From: [Clostridium] polysaccharolyticum
Lineage (GTDB): Bacteria > Bacillota > Clostridia > Lachnospirales > Lachnospiraceae
NCBI RefSeq assembly: GCF_900111595.1
Contig: NZ_FOHN01000005.1
Coordinates: 124,001-188,000, forward strand
Direction of reading: 5' to 3'
Length of the DNA stretch: 64,000 bases
In this document: positions 1 to 9,333 of the stretch, piece by piece
Numbering within the stretch: the stretch's first letter is position 1
Layout of the letters: each line of letters begins with the position of its first letter
The notes under the pieces: model-generated
Told to the model about the DNA's origin: nothing
The model's input: the letters and a program-made list of their open reading frames with translations, nothing else
Database searches by the model: none
Program-made: the position numbers and the translations under genes

Positions 1-1680
1 GTCATGCCTTCTGCTTTAACCAGCCAGAATGCTCTAAAATCTTATTATGCTGTTAAATATACAAAGAAGGATAATACAGGTTTCCGAAAGCATATTGCAG
101 AAAAATATGAACCAGTGAACTATGTTTTAGCAACTTCCAATCGCCGCATTCAATACCCTGCTACAATGGGAAACGAAATATTATCCAATACCTCTTCTAT
201 TATTCCTTTTATGTTCCTTATGGTCATGCTCATTGTAGCCATCGTATTAGGAAGAATGGTAAGAAAAGAACAGCGGCAGATCGGTGCTCTTTCTGCTCTT
301 GGTTACCGCAGAAATGAATTAATTAAACATTATGCCTGCTATGCAGTATTCCCAGCATTACTTGGTTCCGCAGGAGGCGTTCTGGTATCTTTCTTAATTT
401 TAAAACCAGCATGTCTTTACTTTGCCAATAACATGGAACAACTTAATTTTAAAATATCTGTTCCATTTGCCAGCATTATTATATCACTGCTGGTTCCTGC
501 AGTCCTGTATGCATTAACAGCCTATCTTACTGTCCAGAAAATGATGAAGCAGAATACGGTATTGCTTTTATCTGGCACTGCTGGAACCAAAAACTCAATC
601 CGAAAAATATTTGTTCACAGCAAAATGAAATTTGCCTATAAATTCCAGATACGTTCCTTATTAAAGAACAAAATGCGTTCCATCGTCGTTCTAATTGGCA
701 TCTGTTTTGGAAGCCTGTTAATTATGACTGGATTTGTGGCATTGGATTCAGCCAAATATATGATTCATTCTCGAATTGATGCTTCTGGAAAATATAATTA
801 TGAATATTATCTAAATGAATACCAGACAGACGAATCCATTCAAGGAGAAAAAATACTGGCTGCCCGTTTTGAAGTAACAGGATATAATGCTCTGCTTCTT
901 ATGACAGGTGTACGTAAAGATAGTGAATACCTTAACTGGAAAACCATTTCTGGTAAACCTATTGATCCGAGCAAGTATTACATTACTAATGTAGGTGCGG
1001 AGTATTATGGAATTAAAGCTGGTGACAAACTAACCTTCCATAACCCAATTTCTATGGAAGAACATACGATTGCCATAACCGATATCCTTGATGACAACAC
1101 TCGCAGTATTCTTTATACAAGTGCAGTTAATGTTGCACAGTTACTGCAGGTACCCGATAATTATTTCAATATTATCCAGACAAACGATAAACTGGATATT
1201 CCACAAGAGAATATTATTATGTTTAGTTCCAAGGATTTAATCAAAGAGCAGCTTGAGAAATTAATCAGCACTGTTTACAGCCTTTTAGGTGCCGTCATTT
1301 TCTTTGGTATTCTCCTTAGTATGATTTCAACCTATTTAACAGTTAATATGGTAGTGGAAGAAAACCAGAATAATATTTCTATGTTGAAGGTACTTGGATA
1401 TCGGCCAAAAGAGATTAACAGACTTGTATTGAATATAAACCACATACTATTTGTAATTGCTTTTGTAATAAGCATACCTCTTAGCAAAATAATGGCTGCC
1501 ATGATTTTTAGAGGAAATATTGAATCTATGGGAAATTATATCCAGCCTGTTGTTACGTTCCCAAGTGTCTTATATTCTTTATTAATATTGTCCTTTAGCT
1601 ACCTTGGTTCTTTATTCTTATTAAAACGGAAAGTATTCAAAGTAAATATGGTGGAAAGCCTAAAGAATTCTCGTGAATAG
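1..1680 (+). CDS. FtsX-family ABC transporter permease, 3' part
   Basis: The reading frame is open at the window edge, so the N-terminus lies upstream; about 559 codons are visible. It is a membrane permease of the FtsX/MacB type, which works with an ABC ATPase to export or extract lipids or peptides, or to sense antibiotics. Two clusters of hydrophobic helices flank a large hydrophilic domain: helices near residues 60-190, another at about 227-247, a soluble section around 250-420, then three helices from about 425 to the end. The paired FtsX repeats and soluble insert fit the roughly 800-residue two-repeat subclass, so perhaps 200-300 residues are missing. It converges on the NRPS/PKS cluster, so a role in exporting that product is possible but unsupported. 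No ATPase is visible here. Confidence 0.8.
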   Translation, partial: VMPSALTSQNALKSYYAVKYTKKDNTGFRKHIAEKYEPVNYVLATSNRRIQYPATMGNEILSNTSSIIPFMFLMVMLIVAIVLGRMVRKEQRQIGALSALGYRRNELIKHYACYAVFPALLGSAGGVLVSFLILKPACLYFANNMEQLNFKISVPFASIIISLLVPAVLYALTAYLTVQKMMKQNTVLLLSGTAGTKNSIRKIFVHSKMKFAYKFQIRSLLKNKMRSIVVLIGICFGSLLIMTGFVALDSAKYMIHSRIDASGKYNYEYYLNEYQTDESIQGEKILAARFEVTGYNALLLMTGVRKDSEYLNWKTISGKPIDPSKYYITNVGAEYYGIKAGDKLTFHNPISMEEHTIAITDILDDNTRSILYTSAVNVAQLLQVPDNYFNIIQTNDKLDIPQENIIMFSSKDLIKEQLEKLISTVYSLLGAVIFFGILLSMISTYLTVNMVVEENQNNISMLKVLGYRPKEINRLVLNINHILFVIAFVISIPLSKIMAAMIFRGNIESMGNYIQPVVTFPSVLYSLLILSFSYLGSLFLLKRKVFKVNMVESLKNSRE

Positions 1681-1700
1681 CAGCATTTTATTATTATAAG

Positions 1701-1739
1701 AAAGATGACTCCGAAACAATATCGAAGTCATCTTTTTTA
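1701..1739 (+). terminator. Intrinsic terminator after the ABC permease
   Basis: A 10-bp perfect stem (AAAGATGACT pairing with AGTCATCTTT) with a loop of about a dozen bases is followed by a run of T on the plus strand. It sits 20 bases after the permease stop. On the minus strand the hairpin is followed by a weaker T-rich stretch, so it may also stop transcripts leaving the NRPS/PKS cluster, which ends at 1826. Confidence 0.8.
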
Positions 1740-1825
1740 TCTCCATTGATATCTGTGATGTTTCCTTTTTCTAATTACCCATTGGCTGCACAATTTCTAA
1801 CATTTACAGATGTGCTGTTTCGCCA

Positions 1826-3151
1826 TTAAATATCTACAATCGTTTTGACATATTTACTATAATTCTCGCTAAGATAAATGATGTCTTCTTTATTTAGACC
1901 TTTAAAAGAAGTACTAATAAAATCAAATTCTTTCGGCCATAATGGATTATCATAAGTACTTGCGTCAATATGAATTCCATATTCATTGCCTTCGTCTGTT
2001 AAGGAAGACTTCAAAGGAAGCCACCAGCTTACCCCTACTAATGCACCATAATGTTCTTCCAGAAATTTTGCAAATTCAATCGTCTTAATGCAGTCTTCTC
2101 TTGATTCCCAAGGTAATCCGATGATAAAAGATAAAAATGTTTTTTTCGCACAGTCGATTTTTTTCAGATTTTCCATGCATTCAATTATCATATCCACCTT
2201 TAAGCCCTTTTTCATTTTAGCAAGTCCCCGGTCATATCCACTTTCTATTCCAATCTGAATAGAACTGATACGTTCTGGATTAATTACTTTTATAAAGTCA
2301 TGTTTTCCTTGAAGCAGGTCCGAACATCTTGCTTCAAAATGCATCTTATAGGATTTATCATTTGACATAATACGACGGAGTATTTCTGTTGCCCGGTTAA
2401 TATCTGCAGTAAAACAATTATCTGCTATATATACATTATCAAATATGGAAGCCTTCTTAGTTATGGTTCCTGCATATTCAATTCGCTTAACGGCAGTTTC
2501 TACATCCAGTCCTCTCCAATTATGAGCATCTAGAATAGAACAGAATTCACATTGGAAATAACATCCTCTTGATGTTTCTACTGGCACATTAAAGAACACG
2601 TCTTCCATAATCAAGTCATATGCTGGTGTCCCGTAATCAAAAAACTTTTTAAATGGCTTGAATCCATTCTGGCATACCGTATTATTCTTTTTATATGAAA
2701 TATTCTTAATACCTTCAAATGTCCTTTTTCCCTCTATTGCATCAACAAGTTCTACAATTGCCTCTTCCCCATCTCCTAAAATTACCGCATCTGCCTTCGT
2801 TGTTTTTAAAACATATTCATCATAAAATGTCGGATGTACACCACCACAGATAACATAAGGTGGATTGGGACGTTTTTTTACAATCTCAAGTAACTCTTTT
2901 GCTAAGCCCCATGTAAAAGAATTGCTTGAGATACCAACTACATCTATGTTTTCCAGCATATCATCAATGACATCTGTATCCCATGATGTTTCATAGAAAT
3001 TCAATAAAAACTGGTGGTCATAAGTTTCTACATTATGTCCATGTTCCCGTAATACACCTGCTAATATGTATATCCCTAGAGGGGGAACTAGTTTCATAGT
3101 CTCCCTATCCACTAATGGATGTATTGGTACTGAAAATAATAGTATATTCAT
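1826..3151 (-). CDS. B12-binding radical SAM protein, conventional domain order
   Basis: A 441-residue protein with an N-terminal cobalamin-binding-like Rossmann domain (about residues 1-150, including a GGVHPTF segment and GDGEEAI) followed by a radical SAM core. The [4Fe-4S] cysteines are C197, C201 and C204 in a CxxxCxxC motif preceded by RG. Members of this class (Fom3, TsrM and GenK types) often methylate unreactive carbon or phosphorus centres, although others do ring contractions or have no known reaction. The cobalamin DxHxxG motif is not evident, which is common in this class. It has a strong ribosome site (GAGGAGG) and begins 15 bases after the previous radical SAM gene, so it is the last gene of the NRPS/PKS operon. 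A tailoring methyltransferase acting on the carrier-bound or released product is the likeliest role; the substrate is unknown. Confidence 0.88.
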   Translation of the reverse strand: MNILLFSVPIHPLVDRETMKLVPPLGIYILAGVLREHGHNVETYDHQFLLNFYETSWDTDVIDDMLENIDVVGISSNSFTWGLAKELLEIVKKRPNPPYVICGGVHPTFYDEYVLKTTKADAVILGDGEEAIVELVDAIEGKRTFEGIKNISYKKNNTVCQNGFKPFKKFFDYGTPAYDLIMEDVFFNVPVETSRGCYFQCEFCSILDAHNWRGLDVETAVKRIEYAGTITKKASIFDNVYIADNCFTADINRATEILRRIMSNDKSYKMHFEARCSDLLQGKHDFIKVINPERISSIQIGIESGYDRGLAKMKKGLKVDMIIECMENLKKIDCAKKTFLSFIIGLPWESREDCIKTIEFAKFLEEHYGALVGVSWWLPLKSSLTDEGNEYGIHIDASTYDNPLWPKEFDFISTSFKGLNKEDIIYLSENYSKYVKTIVDI

Positions 3152-3165
3152 TTATTTTTTCCTCC

Positions 3166-4806
3166 TCAGTCAGACGAAATCCGGAATGCAATTCCTTTTA
3201 TCTGTTTTAGGATTTCTGTGTCTGGCAAATTGCCAGAATTGCGGATAATCTCCCTAATCAGTGCTTCTAACACTTTTTCCCCTTCTCCTCTCATAACCAC
3301 ATCTATATTTTCATTTTCCTCAAGTATTTCTTCATAGCTGCTTGTAGCATATGGACCTCCAGAAAGAATAGGAACCTGATATCCCCAGTTTCTAATTTTC
3401 CGAGTTACCTTATGAAAGAAATCTTTGTAATAGGTCATAGTTCTTAATCCAATTACATCAGGTCTAAATGCATCAATCTCTTTTTTCAGTTCTTCATAAC
3501 TATCAAAATCTATTCTGGATTTTAGGATTTTTCCTTCTACATCTTCACCAAACACTCTATACAGATGTGTTAGCAGGTAAATATGGCCTAAAGGTGCCTC
3601 CACTAAGTCATAAAGTTTACTATTATTATCGTCTCTGAAAAACTGTGATACGTCTAGAAACAAGATTCTAAGTGCATCTTTTTTTGCATGATGGACTCCA
3701 AAATACTCTGTCATTTTTTTCTTCGGTTCCTCTACCTTCCCCCATGTTTCATCAATAAAACTACTCTCATCTAAGTCATCTCTTGTCATTTCTGCAATAT
3801 CTAAAAGCTGTTCAAAACTCGTAACTTCAAAAGGAAAATAACTATTGTATTTTTGCACCATTTCATCTTCCCTCATAATTCTTCTTTCCAAAGGTATTAC
3901 ATATTGAAGTCTTTCTTTATTCAGGATATATTCATAAAGTACACGACTCTGGTAATTTCGCGTAAATCCCTTTGAAAATGGAATCGTAGGTGGAATTTCG
4001 TGAAATGCCATACACGTGGATTTTTTGATATCTTCTAGTGAAACTCCATTTTGAATTGCAATATCTGCAAGTTCTGTTCCTGGATATAATCTTAGTATGT
4101 TGATATACGGGAAATGCAGCCATTTAATTTCCTTTATAAAATTGTATGTAGCCAATGCCTCTTCCTCTGTCTCTGTTGGAATACCATGAATGGTAAATAA
4201 TTCCAGAATTACATGAGGATATGTTTCTGCTATATATTTTGCATTATGATGCAGTTTTTCGATATTCAGATTCTTATGTATCAGTTTCTGAAGCCTTGGT
4301 GTGGCAGTTTCTAAAGCCAGAGGCATCTCCACAACACCTGCTGCTACCATTAAATCGATATAATCTTCTGTGAGAATATCTCCACGTACTCCATTTGGGA
4401 AAAAGATGTGTATTTTAATATTGTTATCTAGAAGCATTTGGAAAAACTTCATACTGTTTTCACGATCTAGATTAAAAATATCATCTATAAAAGCAAATCT
4501 TCTATACCCCATATCGTAATAGACCATAACTTCATTGAAAATATGTTCAGCACTTCTCCTTACATGTGTCTTTGGCCAGATTTTATGACAATATGCACAA
4601 TGATAGGGACATCCCCTTGTAGCTTGCATAACAATAGTATCTGTAACCATAGAAATACCAATCTCTTTGCTAAACTTTCCATAATCAACCAAGGAACGAT
4701 TTGGTATATTGACAGATTCTAAATCTTTTATCTGCTCCTGAAGCGGTGTTTCATATATTTCAAATGTTTTTGTTTCAAAGGAAAACAATCCATCTAAACT
4801 ATCCAT
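3166..4806 (-). CDS. Radical SAM protein with C-terminal B12-binding-like domain (permuted order)
   Basis: A 546-residue protein. The radical SAM motif is almost at the N-terminus (C66, C70, C73 in RGCPYHCAYC), with the TIM-barrel to about residue 300. A helical linker follows. The C-terminal 160 residues (from about 385) resemble the cobalamin-binding domain that normally comes first in this family: an LRILFLD strand, FRPDVIGLRTMTYY, PILSGGPYATSS and a DVVMRGEGEKVLEAL segment. The order is therefore the reverse of its neighbour. The start is supported by GGAAAGGAG seven bases upstream. It lies between the half-C-A-PCP gene (25 bases) and the second radical SAM gene (15 bases), so the two enzymes are co-transcribed and may act in sequence or as partners. 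Whether the C-terminal domain still binds cobalamin is inference. Confidence 0.82.
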   Translation of the reverse strand: MDSLDGLFSFETKTFEIYETPLQEQIKDLESVNIPNRSLVDYGKFSKEIGISMVTDTIVMQATRGCPYHCAYCHKIWPKTHVRRSAEHIFNEVMVYYDMGYRRFAFIDDIFNLDRENSMKFFQMLLDNNIKIHIFFPNGVRGDILTEDYIDLMVAAGVVEMPLALETATPRLQKLIHKNLNIEKLHHNAKYIAETYPHVILELFTIHGIPTETEEEALATYNFIKEIKWLHFPYINILRLYPGTELADIAIQNGVSLEDIKKSTCMAFHEIPPTIPFSKGFTRNYQSRVLYEYILNKERLQYVIPLERRIMREDEMVQKYNSYFPFEVTSFEQLLDIAEMTRDDLDESSFIDETWGKVEEPKKKMTEYFGVHHAKKDALRILFLDVSQFFRDDNNSKLYDLVEAPLGHIYLLTHLYRVFGEDVEGKILKSRIDFDSYEELKKEIDAFRPDVIGLRTMTYYKDFFHKVTRKIRNWGYQVPILSGGPYATSSYEEILEENENIDVVMRGEGEKVLEALIREIIRNSGNLPDTEILKQIKGIAFRISSD

Positions 4807-4831
4807 AATTTCTCCTTTCCTAAGCTGTACT

Positions 4832-7282
4832 TTACCAGTTCTTTGAACGGTTTTTCTTGAGTTCCTTTAATTTCTGTTTCGCAAGCTCCTTTGGATCCAA
4901 AGCTTCCCTGCTCATTTTCTTTTCTATATATTCCGAAAAGGTGTCTATGGTAGTATAAGTCATGAGCTCTACATAAGTTATCTTGCATTTTAACTCTATT
5001 TCAATCATTCGGCTAAGTTTATAAAGCAAAAGAGAATAACCACCTGCATCAAAAAAGTTAGTATTGTAGTCAACTTCATCAACAGATAATATTTTCTTCC
5101 ATATGTTTGCAATACGTTCTCTGACAGATAATTTCTCTGTACTTGTCTCCTTCATCGCCTTCTTTTCATCCAGACTCTTACCTAACGCTTTATAATCAAT
5201 CTTTCCATGTGGAGTTAAAGGAAACGCCTGATGGGTGATTATTTTCTTTGGAATCATGAAGGCTGGAAGCCAGTCTGACATCTTATCTTCTATCTTTTGT
5301 ATTGGTTCTGCACCTGCGTCCATAACAACATGGGCAACTAAAGTTTTATGATTATTCTGTTCCTCTAGCAGAACGCAACATTGTTCCATGACTTCATATT
5401 GGCTAAGCAGTGCCTGTTCAATTTCCCCTAACTCAATTCTATGTCCATCAATCTTGACCTGCCTGTCCTTTCTTCCTATAAATATCAATTCTCCATCTGC
5501 ATTCCAATAAACCAAATCGCCTGTATGGTATAGAGTACGTTCCTTATGGAGCAAATCCTTTTTAAATACTTCTCTGGATGTTTTTGCCTGCCCTATATAA
5601 GAATCCACAGTGCCAATACCACTAATGCAAAGTTCACCTACAGAATGAATCGGACAGATTTTTCCATCTTCACTTAGAACATAAACCTGTTTGTTGTAGC
5701 ATGGTCTTCCAATGTTTATCGGCTCGCCACTCATAAGTTTTTCTTTGTCTAAAAATCCATAGGTAGATACACTGGTACACTCTGTTGGACCATATACATT
5801 CATGATTTTTGTCTGGAACAAATCCGATTGAAACCAGTCTTCTATTCTCTTTCTTTCTATGGCTTCTCCTCCTAAAACAATTAGTTCCAGCTGTTTTAAT
5901 GCTGTGAACCCATTTTCCTTGTCTACGTCCAGAAGTTCATAAAAAAGACTTGGCACACAGTTCATTATGGTAATTTTACAGGTACGAATCAGCTCTAAAA
6001 TTCCCTCAAAATCAAAGAGATATTCTGGTCCTAATACTAATTCGCTGCCACAAAGCATGGACGAGAAAATATTTTTCACGGAAGCATCAAAACCAAACAC
6101 ATTCAGCATTAGTACTTTTGAGTCACTTGTCATATTGGTTACATTGGCATACCAGTTACATAAGTTCATAAGCTGTTCATTTTGCACTGCAACTCCTTTT
6201 GGCTTGCCTGTGGACCCAGAAGTATAAATCACGTAGCGGTTCTGTTCAGCTGCCTCTTCATAATTTCCTTCTTTTGCCATTACATGCTGGCCTAATTCCT
6301 GTAAAGAAATCTGAAACGTAGGTATACTTGTTATAACAGAAATATCACTTGCTGAAATTGCAAAAATAGAACCACTATCCTTTACCATATATTCCATACG
6401 TTCTACACCATAATCCGTCTCGATTGGCACATAAGCTGCACCAGCCATGATAATTCCTAAAATTCCAACGATAGTTTCTACTTTCCTGCTGGTAAAAAGA
6501 GCAATGTGGTCTCCCTTTTTCGCCCCTTTGCTTTCCAGAATATCTGCAAGCTTAGAAGAATATTCCCATAGTTCTTGATAACTTAAAGCATTCCCTGCTG
6601 CAAAAACAGCCGTTTTTTCTGGATACTGTTCCACAACTCCATGAATCTTTTCTAACATGTTTGATGAAGTTTCTTTTTCTTCTCCTTTTCCAAAACATAA
6701 GATTTTCTTTTTGTTCTCTTCTCCTAAAAAGCATACATCATCCATGCTTATACCGGGATCTGATACACCTTGGGCTATGATTACGTTAAAAGTATCTATA
6801 AAACTATCCAAAACATCTTTCCAGTAAGTGCTACCTTCTTCCCCACTAAACTGAAGCATATAGTTCCCATCTACTTCTTCAATACCAATATTTAAATAAT
6901 CTTTCTGCCCCTGAAATGCAGTATGTATTCCTTTATGGTATAATACTATTTTCTGACATGGTGTTACTTCTTCTATGCCAGGATTTTCTTCATTTTTTTC
7001 CTTCACCATCTGTTCCCTGACTGCTAATAAAAGCTTTTTAAAGGAAAGATTCTTTTCTAAATAAAATTGAATTCTCGAAATTCCACCTTCCTTTGGAATT
7101 AAAAACTGTACTTCTTTTTTCCCTTCATAACAGGATATGGTCTGTCCTAATGCGGCAGCAAAAGTAACTAACACCAAAGCATCATTGTGATTGGTCAGTG
7201 CTGCGATTTTTTTTGATAAACTGTTTTCTACTTGTTCTTTTCTCATTTTTTCCACTCTCATTTCGTTATTATATGTATACAA
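4832..7282 (-). CDS. NRPS: partial condensation lobe - adenylation - PCP
   Basis: An 816-residue NRPS protein. Residues 1-200 match only the C-terminal lobe of a condensation domain, plus the usual C-A linker; the N-terminal lobe with HHxxxDG is absent, so this part cannot condense by the normal mechanism. The adenylation domain (about 210-700) is complete: YTSGSTGKPKGV, an FDAS segment with the amino-acid-anchoring Asp, NVYGPTE, YHTGDL, the GRKDRQVKIDGHRIE core and a catalytic Lys in PHGKIDY. My alignment-by-eye specificity code is D-A-K-N-I-L-V-S-V-K, which I cannot assign. A PCP follows (DAGGYSLL, carrier Ser), then a basic tail. It overlaps the ligase-nitroreductase gene by 14 bases. A later in-frame ATG (residue 13) could also be the start. 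Likely role: loading one amino acid for use in trans. Confidence 0.88.
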   Translation of the reverse strand: MYTYNNEMRVEKMRKEQVENSLSKKIAALTNHNDALVLVTFAAALGQTISCYEGKKEVQFLIPKEGGISRIQFYLEKNLSFKKLLLAVREQMVKEKNEENPGIEEVTPCQKIVLYHKGIHTAFQGQKDYLNIGIEEVDGNYMLQFSGEEGSTYWKDVLDSFIDTFNVIIAQGVSDPGISMDDVCFLGEENKKKILCFGKGEEKETSSNMLEKIHGVVEQYPEKTAVFAAGNALSYQELWEYSSKLADILESKGAKKGDHIALFTSRKVETIVGILGIIMAGAAYVPIETDYGVERMEYMVKDSGSIFAISASDISVITSIPTFQISLQELGQHVMAKEGNYEEAAEQNRYVIYTSGSTGKPKGVAVQNEQLMNLCNWYANVTNMTSDSKVLMLNVFGFDASVKNIFSSMLCGSELVLGPEYLFDFEGILELIRTCKITIMNCVPSLFYELLDVDKENGFTALKQLELIVLGGEAIERKRIEDWFQSDLFQTKIMNVYGPTECTSVSTYGFLDKEKLMSGEPINIGRPCYNKQVYVLSEDGKICPIHSVGELCISGIGTVDSYIGQAKTSREVFKKDLLHKERTLYHTGDLVYWNADGELIFIGRKDRQVKIDGHRIELGEIEQALLSQYEVMEQCCVLLEEQNNHKTLVAHVVMDAGAEPIQKIEDKMSDWLPAFMIPKKIITHQAFPLTPHGKIDYKALGKSLDEKKAMKETSTEKLSVRERIANIWKKILSVDEVDYNTNFFDAGGYSLLLYKLSRMIEIELKCKITYVELMTYTTIDTFSEYIEKKMSREALDPKELAKQKLKELKKNRSKNW

Positions 7283-9320
7283 CTACATCTTCTTTCCTAG
7301 TTGTAAAGGTATCTTCCTCTGACGGATAACCAATAGCAATCATAGCCCACACCCAATGCTTTTTGGGAATTTTATAAAAGGCAAGCATATCTCTTATCGC
7401 TTTCTCATCGCACATGTCCATCAGTACATTAAGCCATACGCCTCCTAATCCCAACGAAGCAGCACCCAATAGAATATTTTCTACTGCACAGGCAACATCT
7501 TGTATTCCATCTTGGTTTCTTACATCGTCCGATACCAGAATCAGGACTTTAGGATTATAAAATCCATTCACTGTTTTATTCTTCTGTTTTCCAGTCTCTT
7601 CAATCACTTGTTTTAAATGCTGGATTTCTTCAGATGACTGAATTACCGTAAATCTTCTAGTATGAAGATTCTTACCAGATGGAGCACTTTTTCCACATTC
7701 TATTAATAATTTGACTGTATCCATCGTGATTTCCTTATCTGAAAATTTTCTAATGCTTCTTCTATTTAAAATATTGGCGATAACGGGGGACTGGTTACTT
7801 TTCTGATTCTGCCTATTCCAGTTTTCTTTTAATATGCTTCTCTCAATTTTTCCCATTTTATTCCTTGGAAGCAGTTCCATTTCAATGATTTGCTGTGGAA
7901 TTTTATACGGATCCAGCTGTTCTCTAAGTTTTTTTTCTATTTCTTCTTTCCACTCTTTTGGAACAGCTTTTGTCTCAGACCGTTCATTGCACACAAATAC
8001 AGCTGGTACTTCTCCCAGTTTCCTTAAAGGATCTTCTACACCTACACAGGCACACTCTCTGACAAAAGGTAACTTTAGAACAGCTTCTTCAATTTCAATT
8101 GGAGAAACTTTTTCGCCTCCTACATTAATCATATCATCTCCACGGCCAATCATATAGAAGAAGCCGTCCTGATCTCGCCAGACCAGATCATTGGTTACAA
8201 GATATCCACCTTTTATGGTTTCCTTGGTAAGTTCCTTATTTCCCCAATAACCTGCCATTTGCATTTCCCCTTGTATTGCAAGTTTTCCTGATACCTCTAT
8301 TCCATAACCTTCTAGCTCCTTCATTCCATCCTTATCCATAATTTTCGCTTTAACGGTATCTAAAGGTTTTCCCATTGATTTCAATTTATCTTTCTGTTTT
8401 GAAAAGTTCAGGAAGAAACATCCTCCTGTTTCTGTCGAACCCCATGTATTATGCAGTTCTGTATCTGGAAGAAGATTTGAGAAATATTCTCTGTCCTGAA
8501 AGCTTACTGCACCTGCACTAAATTCAATATATCTTAGCTTTCCTAATGTTTTTGCCAGGTCAGCTTCTCCTATCTGTTCTAACATCATCTTCATAGACGC
8601 TGTAACACAAGCATATCCCGTACAAGAATGCTCCATAATATTACGAACTGTTTCTTTACCATAAGATGAGCCATTTTGCAATACAATGGTAGCACCTATT
8701 ACCAGACTCGCTCTCATCACTCTTAGGCCAAAAGAATGGCTAAGGGGTAATGAAAGAAGTATTACATCCTCCTCTTTCATGCCAATTCCGTTAATGGTAT
8801 TCCATGTATTACTTGCCATTCCTTTTTCAGAAAACATAACTCCCTTTGGTGTTCCTGTTGATCCAGAAGTAAAAAGGATTTCACTTATGTTGTCCGTACT
8901 ATGCATCTGTTCCCAGATAGCTGTTTCCTGTTTGTTTTGTGAACTTTCTTCCATCATTTTCTGGTAATCAATCACCTCTACTTTCTGGTAATTCCTTTTG
9001 CTGGAAGTGAAAAAAAACTTTGCTCCAGTAGTATCAGCAAGATACTGTATACTATCTCCCTTTACCGTCCGGTCCACTGGAACAGTTATTCCTCCAATGT
9101 TCTGTACTGCCAGAAAGCAAATGATATATTCTGGTTTTGCTAAAGCACTTAACAGCACTTTATCCTTTTCTTTCATCCCTAACTGTAAAAGATATGCGGA
9201 TACCTCTCTTACTTTTTCTACTAACTGGCTATAGCTTAACTGTTCATCTTTATGTATAAGTGCTGTTTTTTTGGGTTGGCTCAATGCATGGTCACATATA
9301 TACTGATTCAGGCTTTTCAT
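7269..9320 (-). CDS. Acyl-AMP ligase fused to a nitroreductase-family domain
   Basis: A 683-residue two-domain protein. Residues 1 to about 500 form a complete ANL-superfamily acyl-activating enzyme: LFTSGSTGTPKGV, NTWGSTETGG, MIGRGDDMINVGGEKVSP and the catalytic Lys in NKMGKIER. It looks more like a free-standing acid ligase than an NRPS A domain. Residues from about 510 are a nitroreductase-type flavoprotein: RRSIRKF, APSGKNLH, ENILLGAASLGLGG and AMIAIGYPSEED. There is no carrier domain between them. A GGGGG ribosome site precedes the start, and the end overlaps the next NRPS gene. The ligase may supply a carboxylic acid starter in trans. The flavin domain could oxidise an intermediate; NRPS thiazoline oxidases (BlmIII, EpoB type) belong to the same superfamily, and a Cy domain lies upstream in the operon. 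Both roles are inference. Confidence 0.88.
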   Translation of the reverse strand: MKSLNQYICDHALSQPKKTALIHKDEQLSYSQLVEKVREVSAYLLQLGMKEKDKVLLSALAKPEYIICFLAVQNIGGITVPVDRTVKGDSIQYLADTTGAKFFFTSSKRNYQKVEVIDYQKMMEESSQNKQETAIWEQMHSTDNISEILFTSGSTGTPKGVMFSEKGMASNTWNTINGIGMKEEDVILLSLPLSHSFGLRVMRASLVIGATIVLQNGSSYGKETVRNIMEHSCTGYACVTASMKMMLEQIGEADLAKTLGKLRYIEFSAGAVSFQDREYFSNLLPDTELHNTWGSTETGGCFFLNFSKQKDKLKSMGKPLDTVKAKIMDKDGMKELEGYGIEVSGKLAIQGEMQMAGYWGNKELTKETIKGGYLVTNDLVWRDQDGFFYMIGRGDDMINVGGEKVSPIEIEEAVLKLPFVRECACVGVEDPLRKLGEVPAVFVCNERSETKAVPKEWKEEIEKKLREQLDPYKIPQQIIEMELLPRNKMGKIERSILKENWNRQNQKSNQSPVIANILNRRSIRKFSDKEITMDTVKLLIECGKSAPSGKNLHTRRFTVIQSSEEIQHLKQVIEETGKQKNKTVNGFYNPKVLILVSDDVRNQDGIQDVACAVENILLGAASLGLGGVWLNVLMDMCDEKAIRDMLAFYKIPKKHWVWAMIAIGYPSEEDTFTTRKEDVVVYI

Positions 9321-9333
9321 GCTTTTCCCCCTT

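Noticed and set aside
1-1680. ABC permease as exporter of the NRPS/PKS product
   Set aside because: Opposite strand, own terminator, no shared promoter and no ATPase visible; proximity alone is not evidence.
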